Shown here piece by piece: positions 1-11,000 of a stretch of DNA of 64,000 nt. Made by a program: the position numbers and the translations under genes. A model generated the notes under the pieces. The model worked only from the letters and a program-made list of their open reading frames with translations. It was not told the origin of the DNA and searched no databases. The stretch is from Strobilurus pachycystidiatus (lineage: Eukaryota > Basidiomycota > Agaricomycetes > Agaricales > Physalacriaceae). Every line of letters starts with the position of its first letter. Positions within the stretch are counted from its first letter, which is position 1. The DNA lies in the NCBI GenBank assembly GCA_019915135.1, contig JAHLMK010000027.1, positions 365,920-429,919 of the forward strand, given 5' to 3'.

Positions 1-577
1 TTGGATCCTCAGCTAATCCACAGTCACGAACAAGTACGACGTTTCATCCTTACGAAGAGTTGCTGCGAAGGACACTGCCTCAACATTCAGACATAGGGTA
101 GGTGGTACTGAGGCTTACAGATATGTTTCGACCTCGCTGCGAGCATGCACAGAGATGCACAATCAGTAGCGGCCGTATGCACAGTCGATGGCCAAAGAAC
201 AGAACCACGCCTCTGGGATCAGGGACCGCCGTAGTCGTCAACTAGCTGCTGACTAGCTGACATCTGTGAGCTTAACAGACGCGTAATTCGTACGAGAATG
301 AGATTGTCATGGTGGTTAAGGGCAAGCGGTTCGGGCAGACTTGGCCGACATCAACGCTATCGGCTACTTCCGTGCTTCTGCTCAGTGCTCCTCTTCCATC
401 GAAAGAGTAATTAAGAGGTCTAGTCTAGGACTAGACTGCTCATAAGTATAGCAAGAGCGATGTGCGCCCTCGAAGACGGTCGTGAACGTGCCATAATCTA
501 TAATAAATAATCCAAAAGCTGATTGCGAACAAGAGAGAAGAATGGTAGTGGGAGTGTAGATGTTCTTCCATACTCTA
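1..577. other. Window edge, no gene recognised
   Basis: This stretch lies downstream of the sterol acyltransferase stop codon. Short reading frames here have no recognisable domain and no convincing splice-joined continuation. It probably holds the 3' untranslated region of the acyltransferase and intergenic DNA. Confidence 0.5.
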
Positions 578-2815
578 CTAGTATGCAACATAGGCCACAC
601 AAAGAAGCGGGAAGCCCGCGTAGAGACCTAACCAGAACACGACGTTCCCAAGGAGCTTGTTGTTCCGAATGAATGGTGTACGACTCATGGCGATCAACGG
701 GATCTGGATGAGCTGCAAGAGGAAGAGGTACATCCTGTCAAAGCCTCAGAACCGCATTCTTCCTCAACTTGACTGGAAAAGAACAAGACGCACCGTATCT
801 TCTGGGTGACGATGACCATGACGAGTTCATGAACGCACGCGCTGAGCAGGAACGTGATGAACATGGCAGAAGACCTTGATAGTTTGTAGCTCGCCATCGT
901 CGACGCGTAGACGTGTCGCAAGAGGAAGGCGTGTACTGGCTTATTCCATTTCCGAGAAAACTCATCCCAGGACGTTGAATTCCACCTGTATGATGTGTGT
1001 TAAGAACACTCAGTCAGGAAGGAGGACATATCCCACTGACCAGTCCTCGTAGAATTGCCGATCTGCAAAACTATTAAGAGTAAGAGCCTGTGCCAGAAAC
1101 AGCGCATGAGACTTACTATGACAGCTCCGCAAATGCATTACAGATACATTCTGCATTTGGATGTCAACTTTTGATGTCGAAGATTGTACACTGGGAGAAC
1201 TCACCAAAGATGATGTAGAACAGTAATAGATATGCGAGCATGAAAGGTAGTGCTAAATCCAGCAGGGCCCGCAGGAAGGAATCACTGGCTGTGGGACAGC
1301 GAGGTAGAATGAACGTCTCTGTGACCGAATACAGGAGCGCAAACGTCCCAAAGGTCGCGACGGTCTTTTCGAACACGTACAACGGTCTTATCCTGCAAGA
1401 AAATCAGCCGTGCGCACAAGTTGACGGACAGCGTGCACTGTACTTATTGGTCCGAGGATACTCTAGTTCGTAAACGAGTGTGGGGATGAGCATGTAGACT
1501 GCAAAGTTCTTCCATGTGATGTTATTCGGCCAGACGACGTATTCCGGCCCAGGACTCCTCAGTTCGCCCTGCAGCTCAGAGTATTCCTTTGCTAGGTCGG
1601 ATATCTCCCCGTCGGAATGGTCAACAAGCGGGTGAGGTTCAAGAGGCGATGGGACGTGCTCGACGTTCTCTGACTTTTCAGCGTTCACCGTCACCGGGTC
1701 AGATTTCGGCGTCGCGTCGAGAAGACGTTTCCTAAGTACGGAAGCAGCGGAAGCGTCCATGTAGGAAGCTTGGACGCCAACTGGGACGGGAGGCGTTGCA
1801 ATAGCCGGAGTGCTGCTCTCGGTGCTGGTGGAACTGCTGGTCATGGTCGATGCATCAATCTCTGCACGGCGGGCGGCCGCATCCGAGATGGCTTGGTCCC
1901 AACCACCGACGCGCGTGGTAACTTTGCGCAGATCGTTCAGCAATATCTGAGACTCTATGGTGACGTATTGCAGGTAGCCGTTGACGGTCATGTAGGAGTG
2001 CATTTTCATGATGAGGACGAGGGAATGCAGAGTGAGGAATCCCGACTGAACCCAAGGCCATTCACTGCGGGTGATGAGAGAGTGATGATGGATAGATGAA
2101 ATGGGTACGCACCGATTGAAAGTCCAAGTAATGGCGATGGCCAAGATGATGGTCTGGAGAGTGTGTTGTATGGCAACGCCAATCCAATAGTAGCGGATCC
2201 ATCCTTTGCTGATAGCTTTGGCGAAGGGGACGCATAAACCAGTGCTCACTACGAGCACTGCGTCACTGAGCGCGAGCGTTCTCGCGTCTTTGGACAGCAG
2301 AGTGGCGAACCTAAAGTTCAAGGGCGACCCACTCGATTCCCAGCTCGAGATATACGTCCTAAGCATGAAGATGAAGATTGAGATCCAAAACAACGAGAAG
2401 AAGCCCTAGTTTGCCCATTCAGTGTCCCATTATGGTGGCAGAGAGCTACAAGGGGGCGCACTCTGAATTCATTCGTCCCAGACCGCTCGTTGTTTATGTC
2501 GAAGTGCGAGTTTCGGGGCGCAAACGTGATGAGTGCCCGAAGCTTTTTGGAAGCTCGCGACCGGTATGGCTTGGAGACATAGAATGTGCCGGTTTTCGTT
2601 TCAAAGCCGCCGCTTGCGGTGCGCGCGTTTACGGGAGGGATAGAGCCTGTCTTTTCCATCACAGACTGCGCGCGAGTATCAGGGTAAGTTATGACGGAGC
2701 AGAGCTGAGAGAGCGTCATAAATAAGGGGCGCAGGGTTGATGTTTGGCTGTGTGTCGCCGACCGTGAACCACGGGCAAAGCTTGTTGTTGAAGGGCACAT
2801 ATTGGCTGTAAGCAA
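578..2815 (-). CDS. ARE2: Sterol O-acyltransferase, MBOAT family (ARE1/ARE2-like)
   Basis: An ER membrane enzyme that esterifies sterols with fatty acyl-CoA for storage in lipid droplets. Exons read as 2815-2462, 2405-2113, 2064-1444, 1392-1205, 1150-1117, 1070-1041, 985-794 and 734-578, giving about 622 residues. The joined protein carries the family signature FYEDWWN across one splice site and HELVM, which holds the expected catalytic histidine. Many hydrophobic segments fit a multi-pass protein. The conserved block before the membrane region (FDINNERSGTNEFR then GFF) fixes the first intron. A Ser/Thr/Pro-rich loop lies in the middle. The extreme N-terminus is the weak part: the sequence near 2700-2815 looks poorly coding, so the start may lie elsewhere. 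ARE1 and ARE2 cannot be told apart in basidiomycetes. Confidence 0.88.
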
Positions 2816-3181
2816 TGATATCTACATACAAGAGGCGGAATTGTGCCAAACGCGTACGAAGTGAAGAACAGATGAAATGAGGGTCAGGGACGCGACAGAC
2901 GTGCTTAAAGAGTAAAGTGCGGCAACTTCCGTCTCCGTCCGCGGCAACTTCCGCCTATAGTGAAATTCCACGTAGTACTAGCAGGCATCTGCGCACCCAC
3001 AGTCAGCCCAGAGCCTGCAGTAGGAGCTGCCATTGCTGAATCTCCGTCGGAAACACTGAGCAGAGTAAGACTTTTTCGCGTTAAAGACCAGGATCAAACT
3101 CGGCACGGCAAGTGCCGCTGCTCGGCTATAGCTTATAGCGACCGAGCCTCTCTTCTCCTTCGTTCACCTTCAACCATTGAC
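2816..3181. promoter_or_regulatory. Divergent intergenic region, acyltransferase / RED gene
   Basis: About 366 bp separate the two divergent start codons. Near 2918-2952 the string gcggcaacttccg appears twice in close tandem. No clear TATA box was found. Confidence 0.4.
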
Positions 3182-4645
3182 ATGGATCAAGTCGGTCTCT
3201 ATTGCATTGCCTCATTTTTCAAACACTCAACAAATGTATAGGATGCGTTTCGCTCTATGCTATCCTCGTCGTCAGGGTCGGCGGGCCAGTCCTCGCGTTA
3301 TGGCAAGAAGCAGTACGTGCATCTTGTTTGCTAACCCAGAGTGCTGACATTCAGTAACAGACCCAAGACTATCAGTGCCTCTGAGCCCGCCTTCAAGCCA
3401 AGAAAGGTGAAGAAAGAAGGCAAATACAGAGACAGGGCTGCAGAGCGTCGAGTTGGCGATGATCAAGATTATGCACAGGTGCGTCGTCTTTAGCCCCCTT
3501 GCCTTGTCCCTGCCTATTGAACAGAAATTCAGGCTGAGGCCCTTTTAGAGGAATTCAATGAGAAGACCGCGAATGACGACAAAGACACCGTCCGTATACA
3601 TTTACTTGCTGAATCTGAATTACTCTGAATCATCACCAGGTAGATGAGAAGCGCCGCTACCTGGGTGGCGACAGCGAACACACCATACTGGTCAAGGGCC
3701 TCGACTTCGCGTTGCTGGAGCAGAACAAAGCAAAAGTAACCGTATCTGCGACGGACGACGCCGATCTCGAACAGGCATTTGCCGAAGTACCGAAGAAACG
3801 AACCAGGGAAGACATCGTACGTGAACTCAAGGAGAAACGCGCGAAAGAAGCAGGGCCCACCACGGACGCGCCAATCCAAAATAGCAGCAAATTTAAACCC
3901 ATTGGTTTCAAAACCATTGCTGCCGAACAGGGCGTCAAGAAGAAGAAGAAGAAAACAAAAGCGGTTGACGAGGACGCCGGTGGCAAGAGAAAGAAGCGGA
4001 AAATTGACAGCACAGAGGTTGCACCTCAAGCAGAAGCCTCTACTGCACCCGAACCACCTCCGTCTGCACCTCTTCCGGCTGAGGAGCCCGAACCTCCCGA
4101 GGACTTTGACATCTTTCAGGGTGCCGGAGACTACGAAGGTTTGCATGTCGGAGATGAAGATGAAGACTCCGACGATAGCATCGCGCGACATGTCACAGCA
4201 GACAAGACATCCCCTTTGCCACCACCATCACGTCCCCAGAACTGGTTTGACGAACGCTCGCCATCACCCGAGCCCGTCCGTTCCTCGTCTCGACCTCAAC
4301 CTCCGTCTCCCCGTGTATTGATTCCTACCGATCCCGACGGGGAAACGGAAGAGAGTGTGCCTATGCGGCTTGTCCCTCTGGAGGGTTCCTCAGTCCCATC
4401 AATCAAGGACTTACTCGCTCTTGATCAAGCAGCGGGATCAGGTAATAAGAGAAGGAAAAGGAAGGATAAAGGCAAGGGCAAGAAGGATGATGCTGGCGAG
4501 GCTGGGAAGAAGATCAGCGCTGAGGCGAAAGCGGACAGGGATTATAAAAGGTCAGCTTCTTCTCACTGCTCCAGGACGCGCAGTTTTTGATACGGATCTC
4601 AGGTTACAATCGTATCAAGAGAAAAAGGGCGCATCGAGTAACTGA
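3182..4645 (+). CDS. IK: RED/IK-like spliceosomal protein
   Basis: RED (IK) is a component of the spliceosomal B complex in the nucleus. Exons 3182-3190, 3242-3312, 3361-3478, 3533-3589, 3640-4550 and 4603-4645 keep frame and give about 402 residues. The N-terminal half has the RED_N hallmarks: KYRDRAAERR, then YLGGDSEHTILVKGLDFALL. This is followed by a charged region with Lys-rich stretches and acidic or Pro-rich linkers. The first coding exon is only nine bases (Met-Asp-Gln). The last intron is supported because reading through would stop after a few unrelated residues, whereas splicing gives a short charged tail. The C-terminus is less certain than the N-terminal domain. It diverges from the acyltransferase gene. 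Confidence 0.87.
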
Positions 4646-5214
4646 TGCGTATTTTTGTTCCTTTGTACTCACCGTCAATATCTCAACAGAGTTTACATCT
4701 CTGCCGGTGCCTACCTACCAGGCATTTCGACTATATCTCGGGACAATCACACGTGTTATCACAAGCCTCTCTAGTTCAATCTAGTAACTTCAAAGACTTA
4801 AAGATTCAAGCCGTCGTACCCGTTGGACCTTGATGCCAGGTATCCGGTCTATCCGAGGTTCTTCTGTCCGTAGCTTACCTCGAATCAACCCTAACGCGCC
4901 CAGATTGCAAGTCGCGTCAATGTGCCTGCAGGTGCGCGCGAAGGTTCAGACCAGGATTGCCATCTTTACCCCCTCGAGGACACCAACGGAACACAATCTT
5001 CGCACTCAATAGTACCAACCATTCAAGACCCGCCATACACCGATCCCTCATTCTTTCCCGGCGGCAATCTCGCACTGCCCTCCGAAGGTGATTGGTGGAA
5101 TGGAGTTTCGCTGGCCTCTATATGTGACCCCGAGGACAGGAGGTCGGACAATAAGAGTTTTTTTTTTATGCCGGCAGATGCGACCCGTCAGGCATTTCAC
5201 GAGGGTGGTGGAGG
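4646..5214. other. Intergenic, nothing recognised
   Basis: Roughly 570 bp between the RED gene and the TATA box of the next gene. An open frame of about 120 codons overlaps it (4922-5287) but has low-complexity composition, no domain, and runs through the next gene's start and first splice donor. It is judged non-coding. Confidence 0.45.
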
Positions 5215-5222
5215 TATATATA
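5215..5222 (+). promoter_or_regulatory. Candidate TATA box of the methyltransferase gene
   Basis: The eight bases TATATATA lie 52 bp upstream of the proposed ATG at 5274, a distance that fits a core promoter. Position and sequence are seen; function is inferred. Confidence 0.5.
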
Positions 5223-5273
5223 CTAGCATTTTCTTTCCGTTGTCTGGTCATCACAGTTGCTTCACTGTATACC

Positions 5274-6641
5274 ATGGCTGTGGGTGAGGTAAGCGTCCAC
5301 AATAACGTCTGCACCTCCCACTGATGCGCTAGCACGCGCAGACCTACCTGTTACCGACCGATGCAGCAGAAACTGAGGTATCTGTCTCCCGCTATGTATC
5401 GTAATGACGGCCTCTCAGTGTCGTTGTGATTATAGAGACTGGCGACGCAGCATCGACTGTGGAAGCTCATGATTGGGGACATCTATCCTATCGCTCTAGC
5501 CCACACTGTAGAACGTGCGCTTAGGAGGACTCCAGAGAAGCAAGTCCCGACCGTCCTGGACATCGGCTGCGGTTCTGGCATCTGGTGAGAACGCGTGTAA
5601 TATTTTATGCGCGCCCTATCCCAACTGACGGTGTTCCGTGTACGTAGGGCTATTGATATGGCGCGAAAGTTTCCCCAGGCATTGATTGTGGGATGTGACA
5701 TTAATGAATGGCATGCTCGTTCGTAAGTCGTCATTTTTCAATCGCCTCTTCGGGTCGGCGTACGCTAACATTCCCAATAAAGAAATACTCCTCCCAACTT
5801 CCGGTGGGCTAGCCAAAATTCAAGACATCTAAACTTTGTTGACAGCGCCACGATCAGATTTGCCCGTGCGGATATTTCCAAAGGACTGCCAAATGATCTC
5901 CGTGCAGTCAGGTTTGATGTCATTCATTGTCGTTGTGTGGCCCAACATGTAGGTATTCCGCTCCTATCAAAGCCGCATCTAAACCATATGAATGGCAGGT
6001 GTCTGACCCACCAGGCTTAATTGCGCTTATCGCAAACCTACTCAAGCCCGGTAAGAGGAGTTTGCCAACGTCTTGACGTGTGCTCTCCTTAATATTCGCA
6101 CAGATGGCTTGCTGCTCCTCGCGGACGGTGACTGGGTTGCATTCGACCACAACAAAATGCCACTCGCTCCTTTCGTTTTCAACGCGGACCTGCCTGAAGA
6201 CGTGCAACGCGCCAACCTTAAAGACCGCTCGTTCTACGCGGGCTGGCTGCATCTTCTGGGTAAGCTCACGCGCAGCAGAAAGTACAAGCCCGTCGATGTA
6301 CTTCTGCGCGAGAACGGCTACTTCGAGGACATTCATTCGAACACTTACTTCACGCCCATCAACTGGGGCGGCCTGGGTATCGCCAATGGGGAGAAGATGG
6401 GCATGATCATGAACCATAACATGAGGGTGGGCCTGCTTCCACGAATGCCTGCCTGAGCGGTCAAGCTGATTCCGATGGGGCCTCATGACAGGACTTTTTC
6501 CGTAATGCGCGCCAGACCGCTTTGAAAAGTGGTGTCACGCCAAGAATGCTCGATATATGGGAGGAAGAGTACTTCAAAGAGCTCCACCAGCGCCGCTACA
6601 ACATATGGCATTACTCGTGGGCGCGTAAAGTGGGAATATAG
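5274..6641 (+). CDS. Class I SAM-dependent methyltransferase
   Basis: A Rossmann-fold methyltransferase of unknown substrate. The start (MAVGE) is followed by small exons separated by introns of about 50 nt. After joining, the glycine-rich SAM-binding motif reads VLDIGCGSGIWAIDMA with an acidic residue at the next strand (GCDI). The later block FDVIHCR and the post-core block LLKPDGLLLLADGDW fit the family. The final intron runs from just after an Asn-Met-Arg triplet near 6424 to about 6491, and the last exon ends in HYSWARKVGI. The overall layout resembles fungal Methyltransf_25 proteins, some of which (LaeA type) act in regulation or secondary metabolism. Nothing here identifies the substrate, and the neighbours are housekeeping genes. 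Confidence 0.8.
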
Positions 6642-6758
6642 ATGTCTATCTGTCTATGTCTACGGTTCTAATCCCCTTTTCTATAAATCTCTACATATAG
6701 ATACGAAAGCTCTAAACTCTTCTAACTAGGAAAACATATATACACGTATTACTGTAAT

Positions 6759-8319
6759 CTAAACGCAGATACTTTTGGTGCACTCAAGCTGCAGTCCACG
6801 GACGCTGGAAGTGACCTTGACCCAATCCGCGCACCACTGCTCCGAAGAGTATTCAACCTCGGGTAGGTCGGGGAAGAGGATGTACAAGAAACGCGGTAGA
6901 AGCGTCGTGTCCGGCAGATGAGGGAACATGATAGACAGAGTCTTCAGAGCCCGTTGTCCTGCAACAGCGAGTTTCCCGAGCGTCTCATCTGTGATACCAG
7001 AGGTATCGACAGGAAGGGCGAGGTACGTCAGCTTCGAGAGCGAGGTTGAGATGACGCGAAGGGTCTCAAAGGTGACTCCAGGCGTCGGTGGGGAACGTTC
7101 GTTCGTTATCTCGGACGACATTTCTAGGGACTCTAAATCTGGCCACCATTTTACGATGTGCACGAAGTCCGCGTCGCAGACGTTCACAGGGAAAGTGGTG
7201 CCAAGATCTAGTCGGCTGATATTACGGCAGTGAGAAAGAGGCCGAAGATCTTTCATGCCAATGGTGTTTAGATCGCGTGTATCTCTATTGGTGGCATCGT
7301 CATGATCTAGGAGATGCATGACGGACAGGTCCTGTAGGGAGGAAGAAAAAGACTTCCGGATATTATCGAAGAGGGTATGCCAGAAGGATGTGTTCTGGTG
7401 GGGAGTTTCTAGGTCGAGGTATAGGGTATGTAACTCTGTAGATTCTATTTTGCTTGTGAGAAACGCAAAAAGATCCGGAGTACAGCGTATCCAAAGATTC
7501 CGGAGAGCGCCAAAGAGAGGGCTGGAAGAGCCGGAAGACCATAGGTCTTCCAAATCGGTTGCCGATATTTCTCGTGCATGGATCTCGAGGACCTCCAACT
7601 GAGGGAATGCGGCGATGGAAGCAAGAGTATCGACACTCAGGGTGTTAGCGGTACGCAAGCGAAGGATGCGGAGATTACTCATGGCCGAAATCTGCCTGTT
7701 CGTTTCGGCGGAGGCGAGCCCTCTGAAAGTGAGGCTTTCAAGACGCGGCGCGACGGCGGCGGCGTGCTTGAGGTAATCTGGGGTGCGGTCCTGAACTTTG
7801 CGACTGTTGAAACCCTCGTCAAGATGCAGCTCACGCAGTCCTGGAGAGAGGGAGAGCGCTGGGGGGAAAGAGCATGTCGTCCTCGTCGGAAGGGAGACCT
7901 TGGCCGTCTGCAAGCACGGAAAAAGGCATGTCGGTGGACTGTCATCAGCGGCATAGAGCAGCATTAGAGAGTGTGGAAATGATCCGTGATAGGACCGCGT
8001 AGAATGAGCCAAGTGTTTGACGCGCCAGGCGTACGAATGGAAGGTCCGGAGCTGTTCGGCGGTCAAAAACGCCTGTAGTGGACGTGAATATGTGTTGGAA
8101 TAAGAAATAAAGGGAAAAGACCTCATCGCCTACAGGGGACTCCGGAAGGAGAGAGAGTAGAGGTTTCAGCGAGGTGAGGTGGTGGTATAGGGCGTCCAGA
8201 GCGGGATCCTTCCATGCCTGACAAGTCCTCGCTGCTCGCGGGAGGTCGCGGCCACCAGAGATGGCGCACCATTGGAAGATTTCGCGAAGAATCTCGTCGA
8301 TGAGAAGGATAGAATGCAT
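6759..8319 (-). CDS. F-box protein with leucine-rich-repeat-like C-terminus
   Basis: Likely a substrate receptor of an SCF ubiquitin ligase. Two exons, 8319-8122 and 8072-6759, join across a 49-nt intron (GTCTTT to CTACAG) and give about 503 residues. The first 45 residues look like an F-box (ILLIDEILREIFQWC then RAARTCQAWKDPALDALY). The remainder has recurring Leu-rich segments (LRELHLDE, LRILRLRT, LEVLEIHA, LESLEMSS, LTYLALP) spaced like an irregular LRR solenoid. Such F-box genes are greatly expanded in Agaricomycetes, and the target cannot be predicted. Convergent with the methyltransferase gene, about 117 bp apart. Confidence 0.85.
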
Positions 8320-8975
8320 GGATCCCGCACTGTAGCCCGTCCACGCTCGTCGTTGAAGAAAAAGATGGGGAGAATTTCACGTGAGATCAAGTTTCAAAAT
8401 TGCAATGAAATCGGAGTTTGCCGACAGCGCGTCTTGTCAGGGGCGAGTGTCAGCTTCTGCAACGACCAGGTCAAGTCAAAACAGCGAACACATAGGATCA
8501 AGCCATCGTAGAGCTATCATAGCCATGGTCTTGGAAACGGACGCGTGAGAACATACTTCAATAGCCAGCCAACGCAAAATCAGAGCACGGAACCGCCGCG
8601 CATCTGAATCACGGCGAACGAAGTTATGATAACGGATCATTCAGAGGGCAAGTATAGCGCGCAGATGAATGTAGAAGAAGCTACAGAAAATAGTTGATGA
8701 CACCCCAAACATGGATTGATCATGGTGCCAGGTGAACTAGAATAGTCGGTCAGCGTCGCGCTATTTATATTGTACAAGACGTGGTACTCCTCTGATTGAG
8801 TAGCACCAGCTTAATTCCAAGCAGTTTGAGCGCTTGGCCTCTAGGACGGAGGCCAGACGAACGAACTCAGAGGGCGGGATCGAGGCGGGATGGTGGGAGT
8901 TCTGAGCAAATTTGGAAAACGACGCGCATCCTTGAGTTTACTGCTCGGCTAGTCGGACCGGCATCCGCTTCCTTC
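8320..8975. other. Divergent intergenic region
   Basis: About 650 bp between the F-box gene start and the RNase P p30 start. An upstream in-frame extension of the p30 frame to 8796 exists but lacks family similarity. A possible TATA-like string (tatttatatt) sits near 8762. No other gene is seen. Confidence 0.4.
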
Positions 8976-10248
8976 ATGTTTGACCTCAATGTGCCGATTT
9001 CAAGTTCCTTTCTAGGCGTCAACAATGGCAAAAAGCCGGCGAAAGGCAAACAGCCAGCTGTCAATAATGCTCTCCAGTACACAGCGGCGCAACTTGCGGT
9101 CCTCGAAACCCGCGTAGACCTGCTCATCCACTGTGCGTGTTTCATCCATCCAGTCAACAAAAGCACTACTGACAGTATTGCAGTAGGATACACTGCAATT
9201 GCCTTCAACCAAACTGTCAAAAAAAAAGTGGATCCGAAGACGCACCTCAACATCTTGGATATCTTGTTGAAACAACTGAAGCCACGCAAGGAAATTCTGT
9301 ACATCAAGCGTCTTACAATCATCCTGGATGAGGACAGTGAGAAAGGATTTGGATTGGTACGTTGACCGATTCATGACCGACCAATAACAATAACAGCGTG
9401 CCTCTAGATCAACGCACAGACACCTCTCTTCAACGGTTACGATCTCATAAGCCTTGTGCCCACCAATCAAGCAACCCTTGCCCTTGCATGCTTGACTCAT
9501 AGTCAGCCGTCTCCTCTGACTGCGCATATCATATCACTCCCTCTCACGCTTCCCCGCCTCCCTTTCAATCTCAAACATACTCTCATCCGTACAGCAATCA
9601 AAAACGGTGCAGTGTTTGAGATCAACTATGTGGGCGCCATAGGCGGCGAGAACGATACCACCCTGACGGACGCAGACGCTGCTGAAAATTGTCCAGGTGC
9701 CAAGCGCAATTGGTGGGGCGCGGCCAGGGAGTTGACGCGCGTTACCAAGGGCAAGGGCCTCATAACGAGTTCAGGTGTAACCGCGGACCTGGATTTTCGA
9801 GCGCCTGATGATGTCAAAAATCTGTACGCCAGACCAACCGTCGTGGGCGTAGATGTTGATATGTTCTATCAGGATCACTCTACTCGGTGTATCGCAAGAT
9901 ATCGCCCACAGCTCGGTAACAACTACTCCAAAGTCTCTGGTGTTACGCGCTCGTAAGACAACGCTTCGCTTTTCTCGTCCAATGTATTGCTGACCTGCGC
10001 ATAAAGAAACTCGCAAAACGTATCGCGCCGTTCTGTCCGAACCACAATTAGTGGTACCTCTCCAGCGAACCGAAGAAGCAACTGATTTACCATCGGCTAA
10101 CGGCGCACAACCGTCGGTTCCAGCGACCGAAGCGGCATCCTCAGAAGCCACAGACGCGTCCAAGAAACGGAGTCGGGAAGACACTACTTCTAGTCCGGAC
10201 GTAACATCGAAGTCCAAGAAGAAGAAACGCGGGAAGGGTTCAGGATAG
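8976..10248 (+). CDS. RPP30: Ribonuclease P/MRP protein subunit p30
   Basis: A protein subunit shared by nuclear RNase P (tRNA 5' maturation) and RNase MRP (rRNA processing), with a TIM-barrel-like fold. Exons 8976-9132, 9184-9356, 9408-9823, 9873-9952 and 10007-10248 sum to 356 codons in frame. The protein starts MFDLNVP, as p30 family members do. It continues with LGYTAIAFNQTV, LYIKRLTIILDEDSEKGFGL, LKHTLIRTAIKNGAVFEINY and GLITSSGVTADLDFRAP, all typical. The first intron splits one Leu codon in the LGYTAIAF block. After the conserved RKTYRAVL segment comes a variable Ser/Lys-rich tail ending in a basic KSKKKKRGKG stretch, probably nuclear or nucleolar targeting. The ATG at 8976 was chosen over an upstream in-frame one on family similarity. 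Confidence 0.93.
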
Positions 10249-10959
10249 TTTGGAGGAGTGGATGATTGGGTGTGCTTTACCTGAGGCTTGTCGACCTGGA
10301 TGTATACCAGCTAACCCAAATCCAGATATCCACGCAGCGTTATGTGCTGTCTGCATATCGTAGTCCAGAATCAATAGGGCCGCTAAGACCATCTTGAAGA
10401 AGAAACCTGAGGCCAGGACCTTTCAAGCCGGAAGTCGTGGAGCGTTGACGCCTGTGGCCACCTCACTCCGAATTTTAACAGTTGCCTGAGTCATTTTGCT
10501 GATGATACTTCGTACATTCCAGATTTCCCGCTGTTATTACTCGCCAGAGTGTCACCGCTTGCATCACGACTATTCAGGATGTTGGCAATAATCAAAATCA
10601 ACATCAATCACACTAGGACGCCTGACAGTTCACTTCGCTTTCGTCCTTCACTTTTTCTCCGGTCCTGGTTCTATCGTCGATCCGAAGCCATGAACTTGAA
10701 GTGTTATGCCTGATGGCCGTCGATTAAGCTTTCTCTATTGACTTCGCCTGAGATGTATACTCGGGAGAGGGTCTACATTCTTCGACCGCAGTACCGTAAC
10801 CCGACTCCCGTGGTAACCTGATGCTGCCCTAGCCTTATGGCGGATTTCGATGTGGTGCTGCCAGCACGCAGCCGTCCCTAAACTATCCAAGACTGAAACG
10901 CTCCTCTGAATAGGGACAGATGAACGTACAATCGTGTGCCCGACTCGTGCCCGAGCGAG
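10249..10959. other. Intergenic, upstream of the oxidoreductase gene
   Basis: About 710 bp with no supported gene. It holds the p30 3' end and presumably the upstream regulatory region of the secreted oxidoreductase. Confidence 0.4.
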
Positions 10960-10966
10960 TATAAAA
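10960..10966 (+). promoter_or_regulatory. TATA box of the BBE-like oxidoreductase gene
   Basis: TATAAAA lies 41 bp upstream of the ATG at 11001. It is a near-consensus core element, more common in regulated than housekeeping fungal genes. Confidence 0.6.
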
Positions 10967-11000
10967 TGGCCGGCGCGCATGGTTTTCTTCTTCACGGATC

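Noticed and set aside
2318..2480. Continuation of the acyltransferase first exon past NEFR
   Set aside because: The continuing residues are unrelated to the family, while a GT-AG intron restores the conserved GFF block.
4922..5287. Open frame of about 120 codons on the plus strand
   Set aside because: It overlaps the TATA box, start codon and first donor of the methyltransferase gene, has odd composition and no recognisable domain.
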